DNA of 64,000 nucleotides from Blastopirellula marina (GTDB lineage: Bacteria > Planctomycetota > Planctomycetia > Pirellulales > Pirellulaceae), in assembly GCF_002967765.1 (NCBI RefSeq), contig NZ_PUHY01000006.1, positions 663,175 through 727,174 of the forward strand, in the 5' to 3' direction. Both the position numbers and the translations under genes were made by a program. The notes beneath the pieces were generated by a model. That model did no database searches. It was not told the DNA's origin and saw nothing but the letters and a program-made list of their open reading frames with translations. Positions 37,416-46,440 of the stretch are shown in pieces (positions within the stretch are counted from its first letter, which is position 1; each line of letters begins with the position of its first letter).

Positions 37416-38768
37416 ATGAAGATAACTCGTCGACTATTCGCACTGCTCGCTTTAGTAGCGTTCGCGGCCTCCGCCTCGGCGGAAGACTTACCGAATATTG
37501 TCGTCTTCCTTTCGGACGACCATACGCTGACCGATTCGTCGCTGTATGGCTCGACCGATCTGAAGACACCGAACATGGAGCGAATCGCGAAAGATGGAAT
37601 GACCTTCGATCAGGCCTTCGTCGCGTCTCCTTCCTGCGCACCAAGTCGAGCTGCCCTCCTGACTGGCCTGATGCCTTCCCGCAACGGGGCCGAACCGAAC
37701 CACTCGCGTCCACGCAAGGAGATTAAGAAGCTCCCGGCTTACTTCCAGGAGCTCGGCTACGAAGTGGTCAGCTTTGGGAAAGTTGGACACTATGCCCAAA
37801 CGCCTGAGTATGGCTTCGACATCGCTCGGCACTTTAAGTACCACGAAGATGTCGCCGTCCCTGAAGCGCTTAAGTGGCTCAAAGCACGCGACAGCGAGAA
37901 GCCGCTGGTCCTGTTCGTTGGTACCAACTGGCCGCACGTACCGTGGCCGAAAGCGGAAGACATCGATCCCAAGACGATCAAGATTCCATCCACGCACGTG
38001 CATACACCGAAAACGCATGCTGCCCGAGCCAAGTACTATCAGGCCGTCAAAACGATGGACCGCGAACTGGGCGAAGTCTATGATCTCGCTTACGAGAAGC
38101 TCGGTCAGGACACGCTTTTTCTGCATACCAGCGACCATGGGGCTCAGTGGCCGTTCGGCAAGTGGACCCTCTATGACGATGGGATCCGCACGCCAATGAT
38201 CGCGGTCTGGCCAGGCAAAATTCAGCCAGGGCAGCGAACCGATGCGATGGTCAGTTGGGTCGATATTTTGCCGACCTTATACGCCGCCACCGGTCAGACG
38301 CCACCGGAAGACCTTGACGGCCGCTCCTTCCTGCCGGTCCTGCTGGGAGAAACAGAAAAGCACCGAGACGAGATCTTCACCGTGCACAGTGGCGATGGCA
38401 ACAACAACGTCTTCCCCACTCGCAGTGTCCGCACGGGTCGCTGGAAGTATATCCGTAATCTTCACCCGGAATACAAGTTCCTCTCCCATGTGACCAACGT
38501 TCACAAGGAAGACGCCTATTGGCCAAGCTGGGAGAAGAAAGCCGAGAACGGGAAGGAAGCAGCTCGCAAGGTGAAGCGTTACCTGGAACGTCCCGCCGAA
38601 GAGCTGTACGACCTGGAAGCCGATCCGACTGAGCAAACCAACCTCGCAACCGATCCTCAACATGCCGAAACGCTGAAGCAGCTGCAAGGCAAGCTGGACG
38701 CATGGATGAAAGAGCAAGGGGATCAAGAGAAGGTGTACGGTAAACCAACCCTCCTGGAAAGCAACTAG
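37416..38768 (+). CDS. Heparan N-sulfatase-like sulfatase (S1), secreted
   Basis: 450 aa from ATG 37416. Signal peptide RRLFALLALVAFAASASA. Motifs: NIVVFLSDDHTLTDSSLYGS, formylglycine Cys74 in PSCAPSRAALLTGL, GTNWPHVPWP and HTSDHGAQWPFGKWTLYDDG. The DDHTxxD start and SDHG motif resemble the N-sulfoglucosamine sulfohydrolase-like subgroup, distinct from the two paralogues upstream. The ATG has no strong Shine-Dalgarno. It is followed 11 bases later by a lipoprotein gene. It probably removes sulfate from an amino-sugar or uronate polymer; that is inference from subgroup similarity. Confidence 0.93.
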   Translation: MKITRRLFALLALVAFAASASAEDLPNIVVFLSDDHTLTDSSLYGSTDLKTPNMERIAKDGMTFDQAFVASPSCAPSRAALLTGLMPSRNGAEPNHSRPRKEIKKLPAYFQELGYEVVSFGKVGHYAQTPEYGFDIARHFKYHEDVAVPEALKWLKARDSEKPLVLFVGTNWPHVPWPKAEDIDPKTIKIPSTHVHTPKTHAARAKYYQAVKTMDRELGEVYDLAYEKLGQDTLFLHTSDHGAQWPFGKWTLYDDGIRTPMIAVWPGKIQPGQRTDAMVSWVDILPTLYAATGQTPPEDLDGRSFLPVLLGETEKHRDEIFTVHSGDGNNNVFPTRSVRTGRWKYIRNLHPEYKFLSHVTNVHKEDAYWPSWEKKAENGKEAARKVKRYLERPAEELYDLEADPTEQTNLATDPQHAETLKQLQGKLDAWMKEQGDQEKVYGKPTLLESN

Positions 38769-38779
38769 AAGGGTCGCTC

Positions 38780-39229
38780 GTGGTACGTGTGTTGACATGC
38801 GGTTGGTTGATTTGGCTTGTCGTAGCGACACCAGGATGTGGCGTGTCGGACAGCCATCAACCGATCGACCACAAGGATGACAGCCCAGCATATCGCGAAC
38901 AGGTATGGCGGGCCGTTAGTCAGCGAGTCAACTCTGACCTAACGCCCCTGCCTACTGACACCCTGCTCGACGGCACTTGGAACGTCGAGCTTGAGATGAT
39001 GGGCAATCGGCTTCCTTTCGCAAAATACGAGTTCGACGATGGAAGCTCGGTTTCGGTCACCCTCACGGTGCAAGAAAATGGCCCGACCTCGCTGGTGCCA
39101 TATCACATCCCAGACGAGGGACGGTTCTCACTCGACGGCGAAATCTATCACGCCGCCACGACCATGCGTGACGAGCTGGTTCTGTTCAACGGCGACCAAA
39201 GCCTGGTTCTGGTCGCCACGAAACAGTAG
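38780..39229 (+). CDS. Lipoprotein of unknown function
   Basis: 149 aa from GTG 38780 with AGAAGGG upstream. A signal peptide ends in a lipobox (LVVATPGCGVSD), so the mature protein is acylated at Cys and anchored in a membrane. The rest is strand-rich (LLDGTWNVELEMMGNRLPFA; SVSVTLTVQENGP), like small beta-sandwich lipoproteins. It is the fourth gene of the sulfatase cluster with an 11-base gap and probably serves the same pathway. No family recognised. Confidence 0.78.
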   Translation: MVRVLTCGWLIWLVVATPGCGVSDSHQPIDHKDDSPAYREQVWRAVSQRVNSDLTPLPTDTLLDGTWNVELEMMGNRLPFAKYEFDDGSSVSVTLTVQENGPTSLVPYHIPDEGRFSLDGEIYHAATTMRDELVLFNGDQSLVLVATKQ

Positions 39230-39264
39230 GCACACGCGCAACGAGATCGAAGTTCGCGAAGCCG

Positions 39265-40824
39265 TTACGCCAACGCCGATTGAATCCGCGACACCAACTG
39301 ATTGTCGGCCCGCTGCGAATCACGCAGCAGGAAGATATTCGACGCCAGATAGGTGTTTCGCCACTCCGGCGAGACGTGGTAGTAATCTTCCAGAATCGCG
39401 GAGCTGAACTTGTAATCGTGGGCATTGGTTCCCTTGCGGAAGATCAGCACGCGGGCCGCATCGATCAGCTGCTTCGCTTTCGCTTCGTGATTCTCTTCCT
39501 CTTGGAGGTAACCGAGCGTCATTCGAGCCGCGGAGGTCGGATCGCTTCCCAATTGGGCGAAGATATCTTCCACGGCTTGCGTCGCGTCTCCTTCCGGCTT
39601 GGTCGCTTCGAGGTTGGTGGAGAGAACATCCTTTACATTGCCTCGTCCGTTCATCCCCCCCCGGAACATCGGCAGGAACGCTGCGTTTTGTAGTAACAGC
39701 AGACGACGCGTTTGATCATCACCGCACGTCTCATAGGCATAACGCAAAGCGTTGGTCGTGGTGACCGAGTGCAGTGGCACGATGGCCGGTTGCTGCATCA
39801 CCATCTCGCCTGCGACAACGTGGATCGCATCCCAAATCGATTGAGGATGGGCGCCGCCGTTGATCAATTGGACGGCTTGATCGCAAGCATCGTCGTTCGA
39901 TCCTGACCGCAACGTTTCGATCATGGCGATCGTTGCTGCCGGATCGATTTTGCCGGTCGTCCAATCGTCACGAAGCTTTGCGGCGACCTCCTCGTTTCTT
40001 CGGAAGGGGCGGTCCGCTTCGTCATCCCGTTTAGCCGGATTGCTCCCTTCGTGCATTAGCAAGGCGTAAGTCAAACTACGCAGCACAGGCTCCGCATGCT
40101 GCCAGCCGATGCAGCCGAGCGTACGGTAGCTATTGGCAACGTAGATCGCTTTGTGCCCGATGCTGCGATAATCGCGGGATCCATATTTGAATAGGAGTCG
40201 GTAGATCTCGTTCGCCCCGCCCGTTCGCGCAAGGCTGGCCGCAGCGACATCGGCCTTCTCTACGTCCCAGTTTTCCATCGCATCGATGAACTGCGCCCTG
40301 GCTTTAGCGCGGGTCAAGATCTTGCTGTCGTCCATGGCCGACATCGTCCAGTCGCCGCGTTCTTCCACATCACGCTGGGCGGCGGACTTGTAATGATCGA
40401 GCGCCCAGAAGATCGGCAACCAGCGATGCTCATCTGGCGAAGAAATACTGGCCAGGTGGGCCGAGTTAACCACCAACACGGCATGAAACTTATGCCCCAC
40501 GGACGGACGTGGCTCCACGTTTTTCACGCCGACCAGCAACAGCGCCGCGAGCACTTCCCGATAGCTGGTCCCTTTTTTGATTCGATCCGCAACCGCTTCC
40601 ATCAGCTTCGCGCGCGGCGTCTCTTCGATCAGACGCACCAACGGTTCGATACTGGAATCAAGCCGGACAACGTTGGGATCGAGCTTCGCTTCTTCCGCCG
40701 AGACGGGCCGTAACTGCGAGAGTAGGCCGAGGTCCCCCATGCCGAGCAGTGTGCCTGCGATCGCTCCCGATTGAAGCATGCGGCGACGGGAAAGTTCAGG
40801 TCGAGATGAGCTAGGTCGTGGCAT
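39265..40824 (-). CDS. Tat-exported protein of unknown function
   Basis: 519 aa from ATG 40824, chosen because the twin-arginine motif ELSRRRMLQSGAIAGTLLG starts at once; the frame is open for 49 more codons upstream, with no sign of use. The body is helical with conserved-looking His residues in VGHKFHAVLVVNSAHL, WALDHYKSAAQRD, SIGHKAIYVANSYRTLG, GWQHAEPVL and LHSVTTTNALRYAY. Such spaced His residues suggest metal or heme binding, but I recognise no named family. The next gene on the right is divergent (alcohol dehydrogenase). Confidence 0.85.
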   Translation of the reverse strand: MPRPSSSRPELSRRRMLQSGAIAGTLLGMGDLGLLSQLRPVSAEEAKLDPNVVRLDSSIEPLVRLIEETPRAKLMEAVADRIKKGTSYREVLAALLLVGVKNVEPRPSVGHKFHAVLVVNSAHLASISSPDEHRWLPIFWALDHYKSAAQRDVEERGDWTMSAMDDSKILTRAKARAQFIDAMENWDVEKADVAAASLARTGGANEIYRLLFKYGSRDYRSIGHKAIYVANSYRTLGCIGWQHAEPVLRSLTYALLMHEGSNPAKRDDEADRPFRRNEEVAAKLRDDWTTGKIDPAATIAMIETLRSGSNDDACDQAVQLINGGAHPQSIWDAIHVVAGEMVMQQPAIVPLHSVTTTNALRYAYETCGDDQTRRLLLLQNAAFLPMFRGGMNGRGNVKDVLSTNLEATKPEGDATQAVEDIFAQLGSDPTSAARMTLGYLQEEENHEAKAKQLIDAARVLIFRKGTNAHDYKFSSAILEDYYHVSPEWRNTYLASNIFLLRDSQRADNQLVSRIQSALA

Positions 40825-41087
40825 AGCGGCGGCTCCATGATTGGGGTCTGGGGATTTTCGCGCATGCTTCTTTGTAACGTTTTTCGCAGCAGAACGAAAA
40901 CAGATTCGGACGCGCCGCGGCTTAAAAGCGCGGACCATGCTATCACCGGCGTGCATGGAAGAAACGAACACCTAAGAGAATCAGGCAATGATCTTGGAGG
41001 ATTGTTTCTTTCCGAAATGCGATCCGCAGCGTCTAATTCAAGCGACAAAGCACCAACCCCTCTCTGCTCAGAACACCGAGGTCCTTT
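40825..41087. other. Divergent intergenic region
   Basis: 263 bases between the Tat protein and the alcohol dehydrogenase; it must hold both promoters. No operator repeat or hairpin stands out. Confidence 0.3.
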
Positions 41088-42149
41088 ATGTACAGTACCA
41101 AAGCCTACGCCGCAGCCAGTGCCGACGCGAAGCTCGCTTCGACCACCATTCCCCGCCGCACGCCAACAGATCAAGACGTACAGATCGACATCTTGTTCTG
41201 CGGCATTTGCCACTCCGATATCCACCAGGCGCGTGACGAGTGGCACGAATCGATGCCGACCGTTTATCCCTGCGTGCCAGGACACGAAATCGTCGGTCGT
41301 GTGAGTAAGATCGGCAGCGGGGTCACTAAGTTCGCCGTGGGTGACATCGTGGGGGTGGGCTGCATGGTCGCCGCTGATCACGCCTGTCCAATTTGTGCGG
41401 AAGGGTTCGAACAGTTCAGCCCAGGAACCTCGTTCACCTACAACAGTCCCGACAAACACGAGACGGCACCGGTGACCTATGGTGGCTACTCCGATAGCAT
41501 CGTCGTTGAGGAGCAGGCCGTATTGAAAGTCCCTGGCAACCTCGATCTGGCCGGTGCCGCTCCGCTGCTGTGTGCCGGAATCACGACCTACTCCCCGCTG
41601 AAACGAAACAACGTTGGCCCCGGCAAGAAGGTCGGCATCGTCGGCCTAGGCGGGCTAGGACACATGGGGGTCAAACTAGCCCATGCCATGGGAGCGCACG
41701 TTTCGGTTTTCAGCCGCACGCCTTCCAAGCAGGAAGATGCCACGCGTTTGGGCGCGGACGAGGTGATCATCTCGACCGACGCCAACGAAATGGCCAAGCA
41801 TGTGGGCTCGTTCGACATGATCCTCGATACGGTTTCCGCCGATCATGACGTGAATGCGTACCTGAACCTGGTTGGCCGCGGGGGCAATATGACACTAGTC
41901 GGCGTCCCCAGCAAGCCGCTCGCGATTTCCTCGTTGTCGCTCATCTTCGGCAACAAGTCGCTATCAGGCTCGATGATCGGCGGTTTTGCGGAAACGCAAG
42001 AGATGCTCGACTTCTGCGGCAAGCATAATATCACTTCCGATGTCGAAGTGATTGCTATTCAGCAGATCAACGAAGCGTATGAACGTGTTCTCAAGAGCGA
42101 CGTGAAGTATCGCTTTTCGATCGACATGGCTTCGCTGAAGTCGGAATAA
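41088..42149 (+). CDS. Zinc-type alcohol dehydrogenase (CAD/YahK-like) with altered structural zinc site
   Basis: 353 aa. MDR fold: catalytic zinc ligands Cys41 in CGICHSD, His66-Glu67 in PGHEIVG, then a Cys in LCAGITTYSP; Rossmann motif GLGGLGHMGVKLAHAMG with SRTPSK after strand 2, which suggests NADP(H). The family's structural zinc cluster C-x2-C-x2-C-x7-C falls at 97/100/103/111, where this protein has Asp97, Cys100, Cys103 and Ser111: two ligands are lost. It likely interconverts aldehydes and alcohols. The aldehyde dehydrogenase gene is convergent just downstream, with a shared terminator. Confidence 0.93.
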   Translation: MYSTKAYAAASADAKLASTTIPRRTPTDQDVQIDILFCGICHSDIHQARDEWHESMPTVYPCVPGHEIVGRVSKIGSGVTKFAVGDIVGVGCMVAADHACPICAEGFEQFSPGTSFTYNSPDKHETAPVTYGGYSDSIVVEEQAVLKVPGNLDLAGAAPLLCAGITTYSPLKRNNVGPGKKVGIVGLGGLGHMGVKLAHAMGAHVSVFSRTPSKQEDATRLGADEVIISTDANEMAKHVGSFDMILDTVSADHDVNAYLNLVGRGGNMTLVGVPSKPLAISSLSLIFGNKSLSGSMIGGFAETQEMLDFCGKHNITSDVEVIAIQQINEAYERVLKSDVKYRFSIDMASLKSE

Positions 42150-42190
42150 GCAGCGGATCAATCGTTGCGTTGCGCAAGTGGAATCAAAAT

Positions 42191-42227
42191 ATCCCCACGC
42201 CCGAATACTTGGACGTGGGGATTTTTT
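42191..42227. terminator. Intrinsic terminator between convergent adh and aldh genes
   Basis: 9-base stem ATCCCCACG / CGTGGGGAT (42191-42199 with 42214-42222) followed on the plus strand by TTTTT. On the minus strand the hairpin is followed by an A+T-rich ATTTTG, so it can serve both genes. Confidence 0.88.
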
Positions 42228-42240
42228 ATGGACTCACAGC

Positions 42241-43752
42241 TTAGGCCAACTGGACCGTGACCGCTTTAGTTTGCGTGTACAGGTCGATCGCTTCGTGTCC
42301 CATTTCTCGGCCCCAGCCAGATTGCTTGTAGCCACCAAACGGAAGCGAAGCGTCGAATACATTGTAGCAGTTCACCCACACGGTGCCTGCTTTGAGCCGC
42401 TTGGCTATCCGGTGAGCCTTGCTGATATCTTTGGACCACACCGCTGCGGCCAGGCCGTAGATGCTGTTGTTCGCGGTGGCGACCACTTCTTCGATGTCAT
42501 CGAAAGGAACCGCGGCCACGACCGGCCCAAAGATTTCCTCTTGGATCACCTTCATCTGCGGATGCGTATCGACCAGCACGGTTGGCTCGACGAAATAGCC
42601 TGCTCCCTCGTGCTTCTTGCCGCCGACCACGGCCGTCGCTCCTTCGTGCAGCCCAGCTTCAAGGTAACCACAAACACGGTCTTGTTGGATTTGCGAGACC
42701 ATCGGGCCCATGCCAGAGTCGGGATGCATGCCCGGTCCCAATTTGATCTTCTTAGCTTCTTCCGCTACCCCTTCGACCACTTGATCGAACTGACTGCGAT
42801 GGACAAACAAGCGTGATCCAGCACAGCAGCACTGACCATGATTGAAGAAGATGGCGTTGGCCGCACCGGCGATTGCCGACGGCAAGTCCGCATCGGGTAG
42901 AATCACGTTCGGGCTCTTGCCACCCAGTTCAAGCGTGACCTTCTTAAGGTTCGTATCGCCTGCCGCTTTGACAATCAGCTTGCCCACTTCGGTCGAACCA
43001 GTGAAAGCAATCTTGTCGACATCGGGGTGCGCCGAAAGCGCTGCACCTGCCGTCTCGCCGAAACCAGTAATGATGTTAATCACGCCCGGCGGGAAGCCAG
43101 CTTCCTGAATCAGTTGCCCCAGACGCAATGCACTGAGTGGTGTTTCTTCCGCTACCTTCAACACGATGGTACAGCCGGTCGCTAGGGCGGGGCCAAGTTT
43201 CCAGGCGGCCATCAACAGCGGGAAATTCCAGGGAATAATCTGCCCTACCACGCCGACTGGCTCGCGAAGCGTGTAGCTGTGGAATTCGGCACCCGACAGG
43301 TAAGGAACCGATATCGGTATCGTCGTCCCTTCGATCTTCGTAGCCCAACCAGCCATGTATCGGAACAAGTCGATTGCAAGCGGGACGTCCGCCGCTTGAG
43401 CAACCGCTTTCGGCTTGCCGTTGTCGAGCGATTCGATCTCTGCAAACTCTTCGATGTGCTGGTCCATCAAGTCGGCCAGTTTCCAAATCAGCTTGCCGCG
43501 CTCGGAAGCGGTCATCGTGTGCCACGGGCCCGACTCGAAAGCCTTGCGTGCGGCGGCGACGGCTTTGTTGATATCTTCCTGACCACCTTCCGCGACCGAG
43601 GCAATCGTAGTGCCGTCGGCCGGGTTCACCACGTCGAACGACTTCCCGGTCGTGGCTGGTACCCAGTGACCGTCGATCAATAGCTGATGCTCGTGGGCGA
43701 GAAACTTTTGTGTCTTGGGACTGGCGGTGGCGGTACCGGACGTCAGGATCAT
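42241..43752 (-). CDS. Aldehyde dehydrogenase, NAD(P)-dependent (ALDH1/2-like)
   Basis: 503 aa from ATG 43752, which has AAGGAGATG 4 bases before it; the frame is open 64 codons further upstream but that part has no family match. Cofactor/active-site motifs: PWNFPLLMAAWKLGPALATG, FTGSTEVGK, general base Glu in LELGGKSPN, catalytic Cys in NHGQCCCAGSR (Cys next to two more Cys), EEIFGPVV and the C-terminal PFGGYKQSGWGRE. Oxidises aldehydes to acids. It is convergent with the alcohol dehydrogenase, which suggests linked aldehyde metabolism. Cytoplasmic. Confidence 0.95.
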   Translation of the reverse strand: MILTSGTATASPKTQKFLAHEHQLLIDGHWVPATTGKSFDVVNPADGTTIASVAEGGQEDINKAVAAARKAFESGPWHTMTASERGKLIWKLADLMDQHIEEFAEIESLDNGKPKAVAQAADVPLAIDLFRYMAGWATKIEGTTIPISVPYLSGAEFHSYTLREPVGVVGQIIPWNFPLLMAAWKLGPALATGCTIVLKVAEETPLSALRLGQLIQEAGFPPGVINIITGFGETAGAALSAHPDVDKIAFTGSTEVGKLIVKAAGDTNLKKVTLELGGKSPNVILPDADLPSAIAGAANAIFFNHGQCCCAGSRLFVHRSQFDQVVEGVAEEAKKIKLGPGMHPDSGMGPMVSQIQQDRVCGYLEAGLHEGATAVVGGKKHEGAGYFVEPTVLVDTHPQMKVIQEEIFGPVVAAVPFDDIEEVVATANNSIYGLAAAVWSKDISKAHRIAKRLKAGTVWVNCYNVFDASLPFGGYKQSGWGREMGHEAIDLYTQTKAVTVQLA

Positions 43753-44026
43753 GGGACATCTCCTTGAGGATGAGGTTTGCAGGAAGTGGTGTTTGGATTC
43801 CGTCGACATCGAGCAGCAAACATCAGGTGGGGCAACTCGGCGGAAGCTTCCGTTGTCGGTGGTTAGCTTGCGTGATGAGTTCACGCGAAGTCCTGTTTCT
43901 ATTGTACGGACCTGGTCGCTGGCAAGAATCTTTTCGTTTTTCACGTTACCCTCCCCCAGGTCTGCACGGTCTACCCATCAGAAGCAAACGAGTCAAGTTT
44001 TGAAGCGACACATGGGGAGGCGGGCC

Positions 44027-44839
44027 ATGGAAACGTGGGAGCAATTGCAGCACCAATACAAGCAGCTGCATAACGAAGCAGTACGCCTAGCAGGCACAAC
44101 GAAGCAGCTCTCGCAGCGGGCCGCAACCTACTATCACTTGTACGAAAACTCAGGGCGGAATCATATCTTTCCCCTTATCGCCGCGCACGGGGCGCTGTGG
44201 GCACGTGGTTATTTTGCTTTTGGGATGAAGCTGGGCGAACTGCTCAGCTGGCAATATGGTTTTTCGCCGAAAAGACGTCGCCAGCAACTGGACGCTTTGG
44301 AAGACTTCGCCGAATCGTTCCGGGAAGTGAATCGGCGGGTCTGCGTCGAAACCTATATCACCTATCACTTTGTCCAGCGTCACGGTGAGCATCCGCTGGC
44401 CGATCAGTTGGTTCGTCCTGAGCTATTAACAAGCCTGCGAAAACTCTGCACAGCCAAGCAAAGAGGAACTGAGCTAGATGACCTAACCAAGCGGTCGATC
44501 TTTGAGACACATTTCCTGGACGAACAAGCAACGGTCGTGGGACCACGTATCGAAAAGGCAGTCCAGCAGTTCCTTTGGCCGATGATGCGGAGCCTGGCCT
44601 TAATGCCGGCAGTTCGCTTCGCTTACTTCCCCCGCGGTAAGTGGCTGCAGTTTTGGAAGTTTGATCGCCGAGAGGAACGTATCGCGCGCGGTTTATCGGC
44701 CTTTGATATGGCCGCCGGTGTCGGCTGGAAGCAGGTCGAGCGAACACTCGATCGTTACCAGGTTTTGCCGGCGACCTTCTTTGCGAACTCGCTCGACCAC
44801 TTCGCGAACCTCCGCAACGAGATTTTGGCAGCGGCGTAA
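44027..44839 (+). CDS. Conserved-looking protein of unknown function
   Basis: 270 aa from ATG 44027, with GGGAGGCGGG upstream; the frame is open further upstream across the aldehyde dehydrogenase 5' region but that is not used. The sequence is helical: METWEQLQHQYKQLHNEAV, ATYYHLYENSGRNHIFPLIA, YITYHFVQRHG. Trp/Arg-rich C-terminus (GKWLQFWKFDRREERIARGL). No transmembrane segment is clear, although ARGYFAFGMKLGELLSW is partly hydrophobic. I recognise no family. Single gene between the aldehyde dehydrogenase and a sulfatase. Confidence 0.75.
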   Translation: METWEQLQHQYKQLHNEAVRLAGTTKQLSQRAATYYHLYENSGRNHIFPLIAAHGALWARGYFAFGMKLGELLSWQYGFSPKRRRQQLDALEDFAESFREVNRRVCVETYITYHFVQRHGEHPLADQLVRPELLTSLRKLCTAKQRGTELDDLTKRSIFETHFLDEQATVVGPRIEKAVQQFLWPMMRSLALMPAVRFAYFPRGKWLQFWKFDRREERIARGLSAFDMAAGVGWKQVERTLDRYQVLPATFFANSLDHFANLRNEILAAA

Positions 44840-44938
44840 AGGGTGCAACTTCCACCAAAAAACTTGCTTATCACCCATCAGCCGTTATCCTGATACGCAC
44901 CCTCCTGAATTTCCTGCCGACCTCCTTCGAGCGATGCT

Positions 44939-46330
44939 ATGCGTGCGTATCTATTCATTGTGTGCTTCTGGGCACTTCTCTCCCCAGCTCTGCTTTATGC
45001 CGCCGATCGTCCTGCGAACGTCGTGCTGATTGTCTCCGACGATCAAGGCTATCACGATCTGGGGAGTTTTGGGGCACAGGATGTGAAGACGCCCCATCTC
45101 GATCAACTAGCCAGCGAAGGCACACGACTCACCAGCTTTTATGTCGCTTGGAATGCGTGCACGCCGTCGCGGGCATCGTTTCTGACTGGCCGTTATCCGC
45201 AGCGAAACGGCACGTACGATATGATTCGTAACGATCGCGTCGACGATGGTTACTTGTATCCCCCGGAAGAATATGCCGTTTCACCAGAGCACATCCTGGG
45301 AACCGATGTGCGGGAAGTGTTTCTTTCCAGTGCGCTCGCAAAGAACGGTTATCGCTGTGGATGCTATGGAAAATGGGATGGGGGACAGCTACGCCGGTTT
45401 CTTCCGCTGCAGCGTGGCTTTGACGACTTTTACGGCTTCTGCAACACGGGCATCGATTACTTCACGCACGAGCGTTATGGCGTTCCTTCGATGTTCACGG
45501 GCAATCAGCCAACCACGGCCGATAAGGGGACCTACGCCACGACGTTGTTCCGCGACCATGTCCTGCAGTTCATCGATCAGAATCATGATCGTCCGTTCTT
45601 CCTTTACATTCCGTTCAATGCTCCGCATGGCGCGTCGAGCTTAGATCCAGAAATCCGCGGCACTGTCCAGGCTTCACCGGAATACTTGCAGCAGTACCCC
45701 GAAGGGGACGACAAACGCTCCCAACGACGTCGCGGTTATATGGCGGCTGTCACCGAAATGGATGCAGCGATTGGCATGATCATGGCGCGGCTTGATCAAT
45801 ACGAGATTGCCGACGACACGCTGGTGATCTTCTTTTCGGACAACGGAGGAAGCGGCTTGGCGAACAACGCGCCGCTGCAAGGTCGGAAGTCGACCATGTG
45901 GGAAGGTGGCAACCGCGTGCCCTGCATCGTGCGCTGGCCAGGACATGTCCCCGCTGGCCAGGTAAGCGATGCGTTCCTCACGTCTCTTGAAGTCTTCCCG
46001 ACTGCCTGTGCGGCGGCCGGGGTCGCGCTCCCGGAAGGGGTGATTTACGACGGCTTCAACATGCAACCGGTCTTAAGCGGTCAGATCGATTCGCCCCGGA
46101 CGAAGATGTTCTGGGAACGCCGGGGAGAAGTTGCCGCCCGGGTGGGAGACTGGAAATGGCTCGACAGCAAACGAGGCAAGGGCCTTTACTACTTGCCGGA
46201 CGACATCGGCGAAAAGAACGACCTTTCTCAGAAGCACCCTGAGAAAGTCGAGCAGTTAAAGCGGGAAATCGCCAACTGGCAGGCCGAAATGGAAGCAGCA
46301 GAACCACGCGGCCCGTTCCGCAATTACTAG
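44939..46330 (+). CDS. Sulfatase (S1), secreted
   Basis: 463 aa. Signal peptide MRAYLFIVCFWALLSPALLY. Motifs: NVVLIVSDDQGYHDLGSFG, formylglycine Cys74 in the canonical NACTPSRASFLTGRYPQRNG, CYGKWDGG and FSDNGGSGLANNAP, all intact. It differs from the cluster at 34-39 kb (CTPSR rather than CCPTR or CAPSR), and so probably has another substrate. Single gene, 99 bases after the hypothetical gene and before the ArsR promoter. Confidence 0.94.
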   Translation: MRAYLFIVCFWALLSPALLYAADRPANVVLIVSDDQGYHDLGSFGAQDVKTPHLDQLASEGTRLTSFYVAWNACTPSRASFLTGRYPQRNGTYDMIRNDRVDDGYLYPPEEYAVSPEHILGTDVREVFLSSALAKNGYRCGCYGKWDGGQLRRFLPLQRGFDDFYGFCNTGIDYFTHERYGVPSMFTGNQPTTADKGTYATTLFRDHVLQFIDQNHDRPFFLYIPFNAPHGASSLDPEIRGTVQASPEYLQQYPEGDDKRSQRRRGYMAAVTEMDAAIGMIMARLDQYEIADDTLVIFFSDNGGSGLANNAPLQGRKSTMWEGGNRVPCIVRWPGHVPAGQVSDAFLTSLEVFPTACAAAGVALPEGVIYDGFNMQPVLSGQIDSPRTKMFWERRGEVAARVGDWKWLDSKRGKGLYYLPDDIGEKNDLSQKHPEKVEQLKREIANWQAEMEAAEPRGPFRNY

Positions 46331-46392
46331 GTGTCTGCTATCCGCGAGGTCGTTTCCTGGAAAAATAGCACGCCCTCCCAAGTTTTTCTCCA

Positions 46393-46420
46393 TTGACATA
46401 TCGTGACCTTACGATATATT
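46393..46420 (+). promoter_or_regulatory. Promoter with ArsR-type operator upstream of the repressor gene
   Basis: -35 TTGACA (46393-46398), 16-base spacer, -10 TATATT (46415-46420). Between them lies the perfect inverted repeat ATATCGT-gacctt-ACGATAT (46398-46417), so a dimeric repressor bound there would block polymerase. The Shine-Dalgarno AGGAG and ATG (46441) follow. The same repeat occurs in front of the downstream rhodanese gene. Confidence 0.85.
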
Positions 46421-46440
46421 TGTATTAGGAGAGTAAATCA

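Noticed and set aside
42178..42816. A 212-codon plus-strand frame over the aldehyde dehydrogenase 3' end
   Set aside because: It is antisense to the conserved C-terminus of aldehyde dehydrogenase and starts in the terminator.
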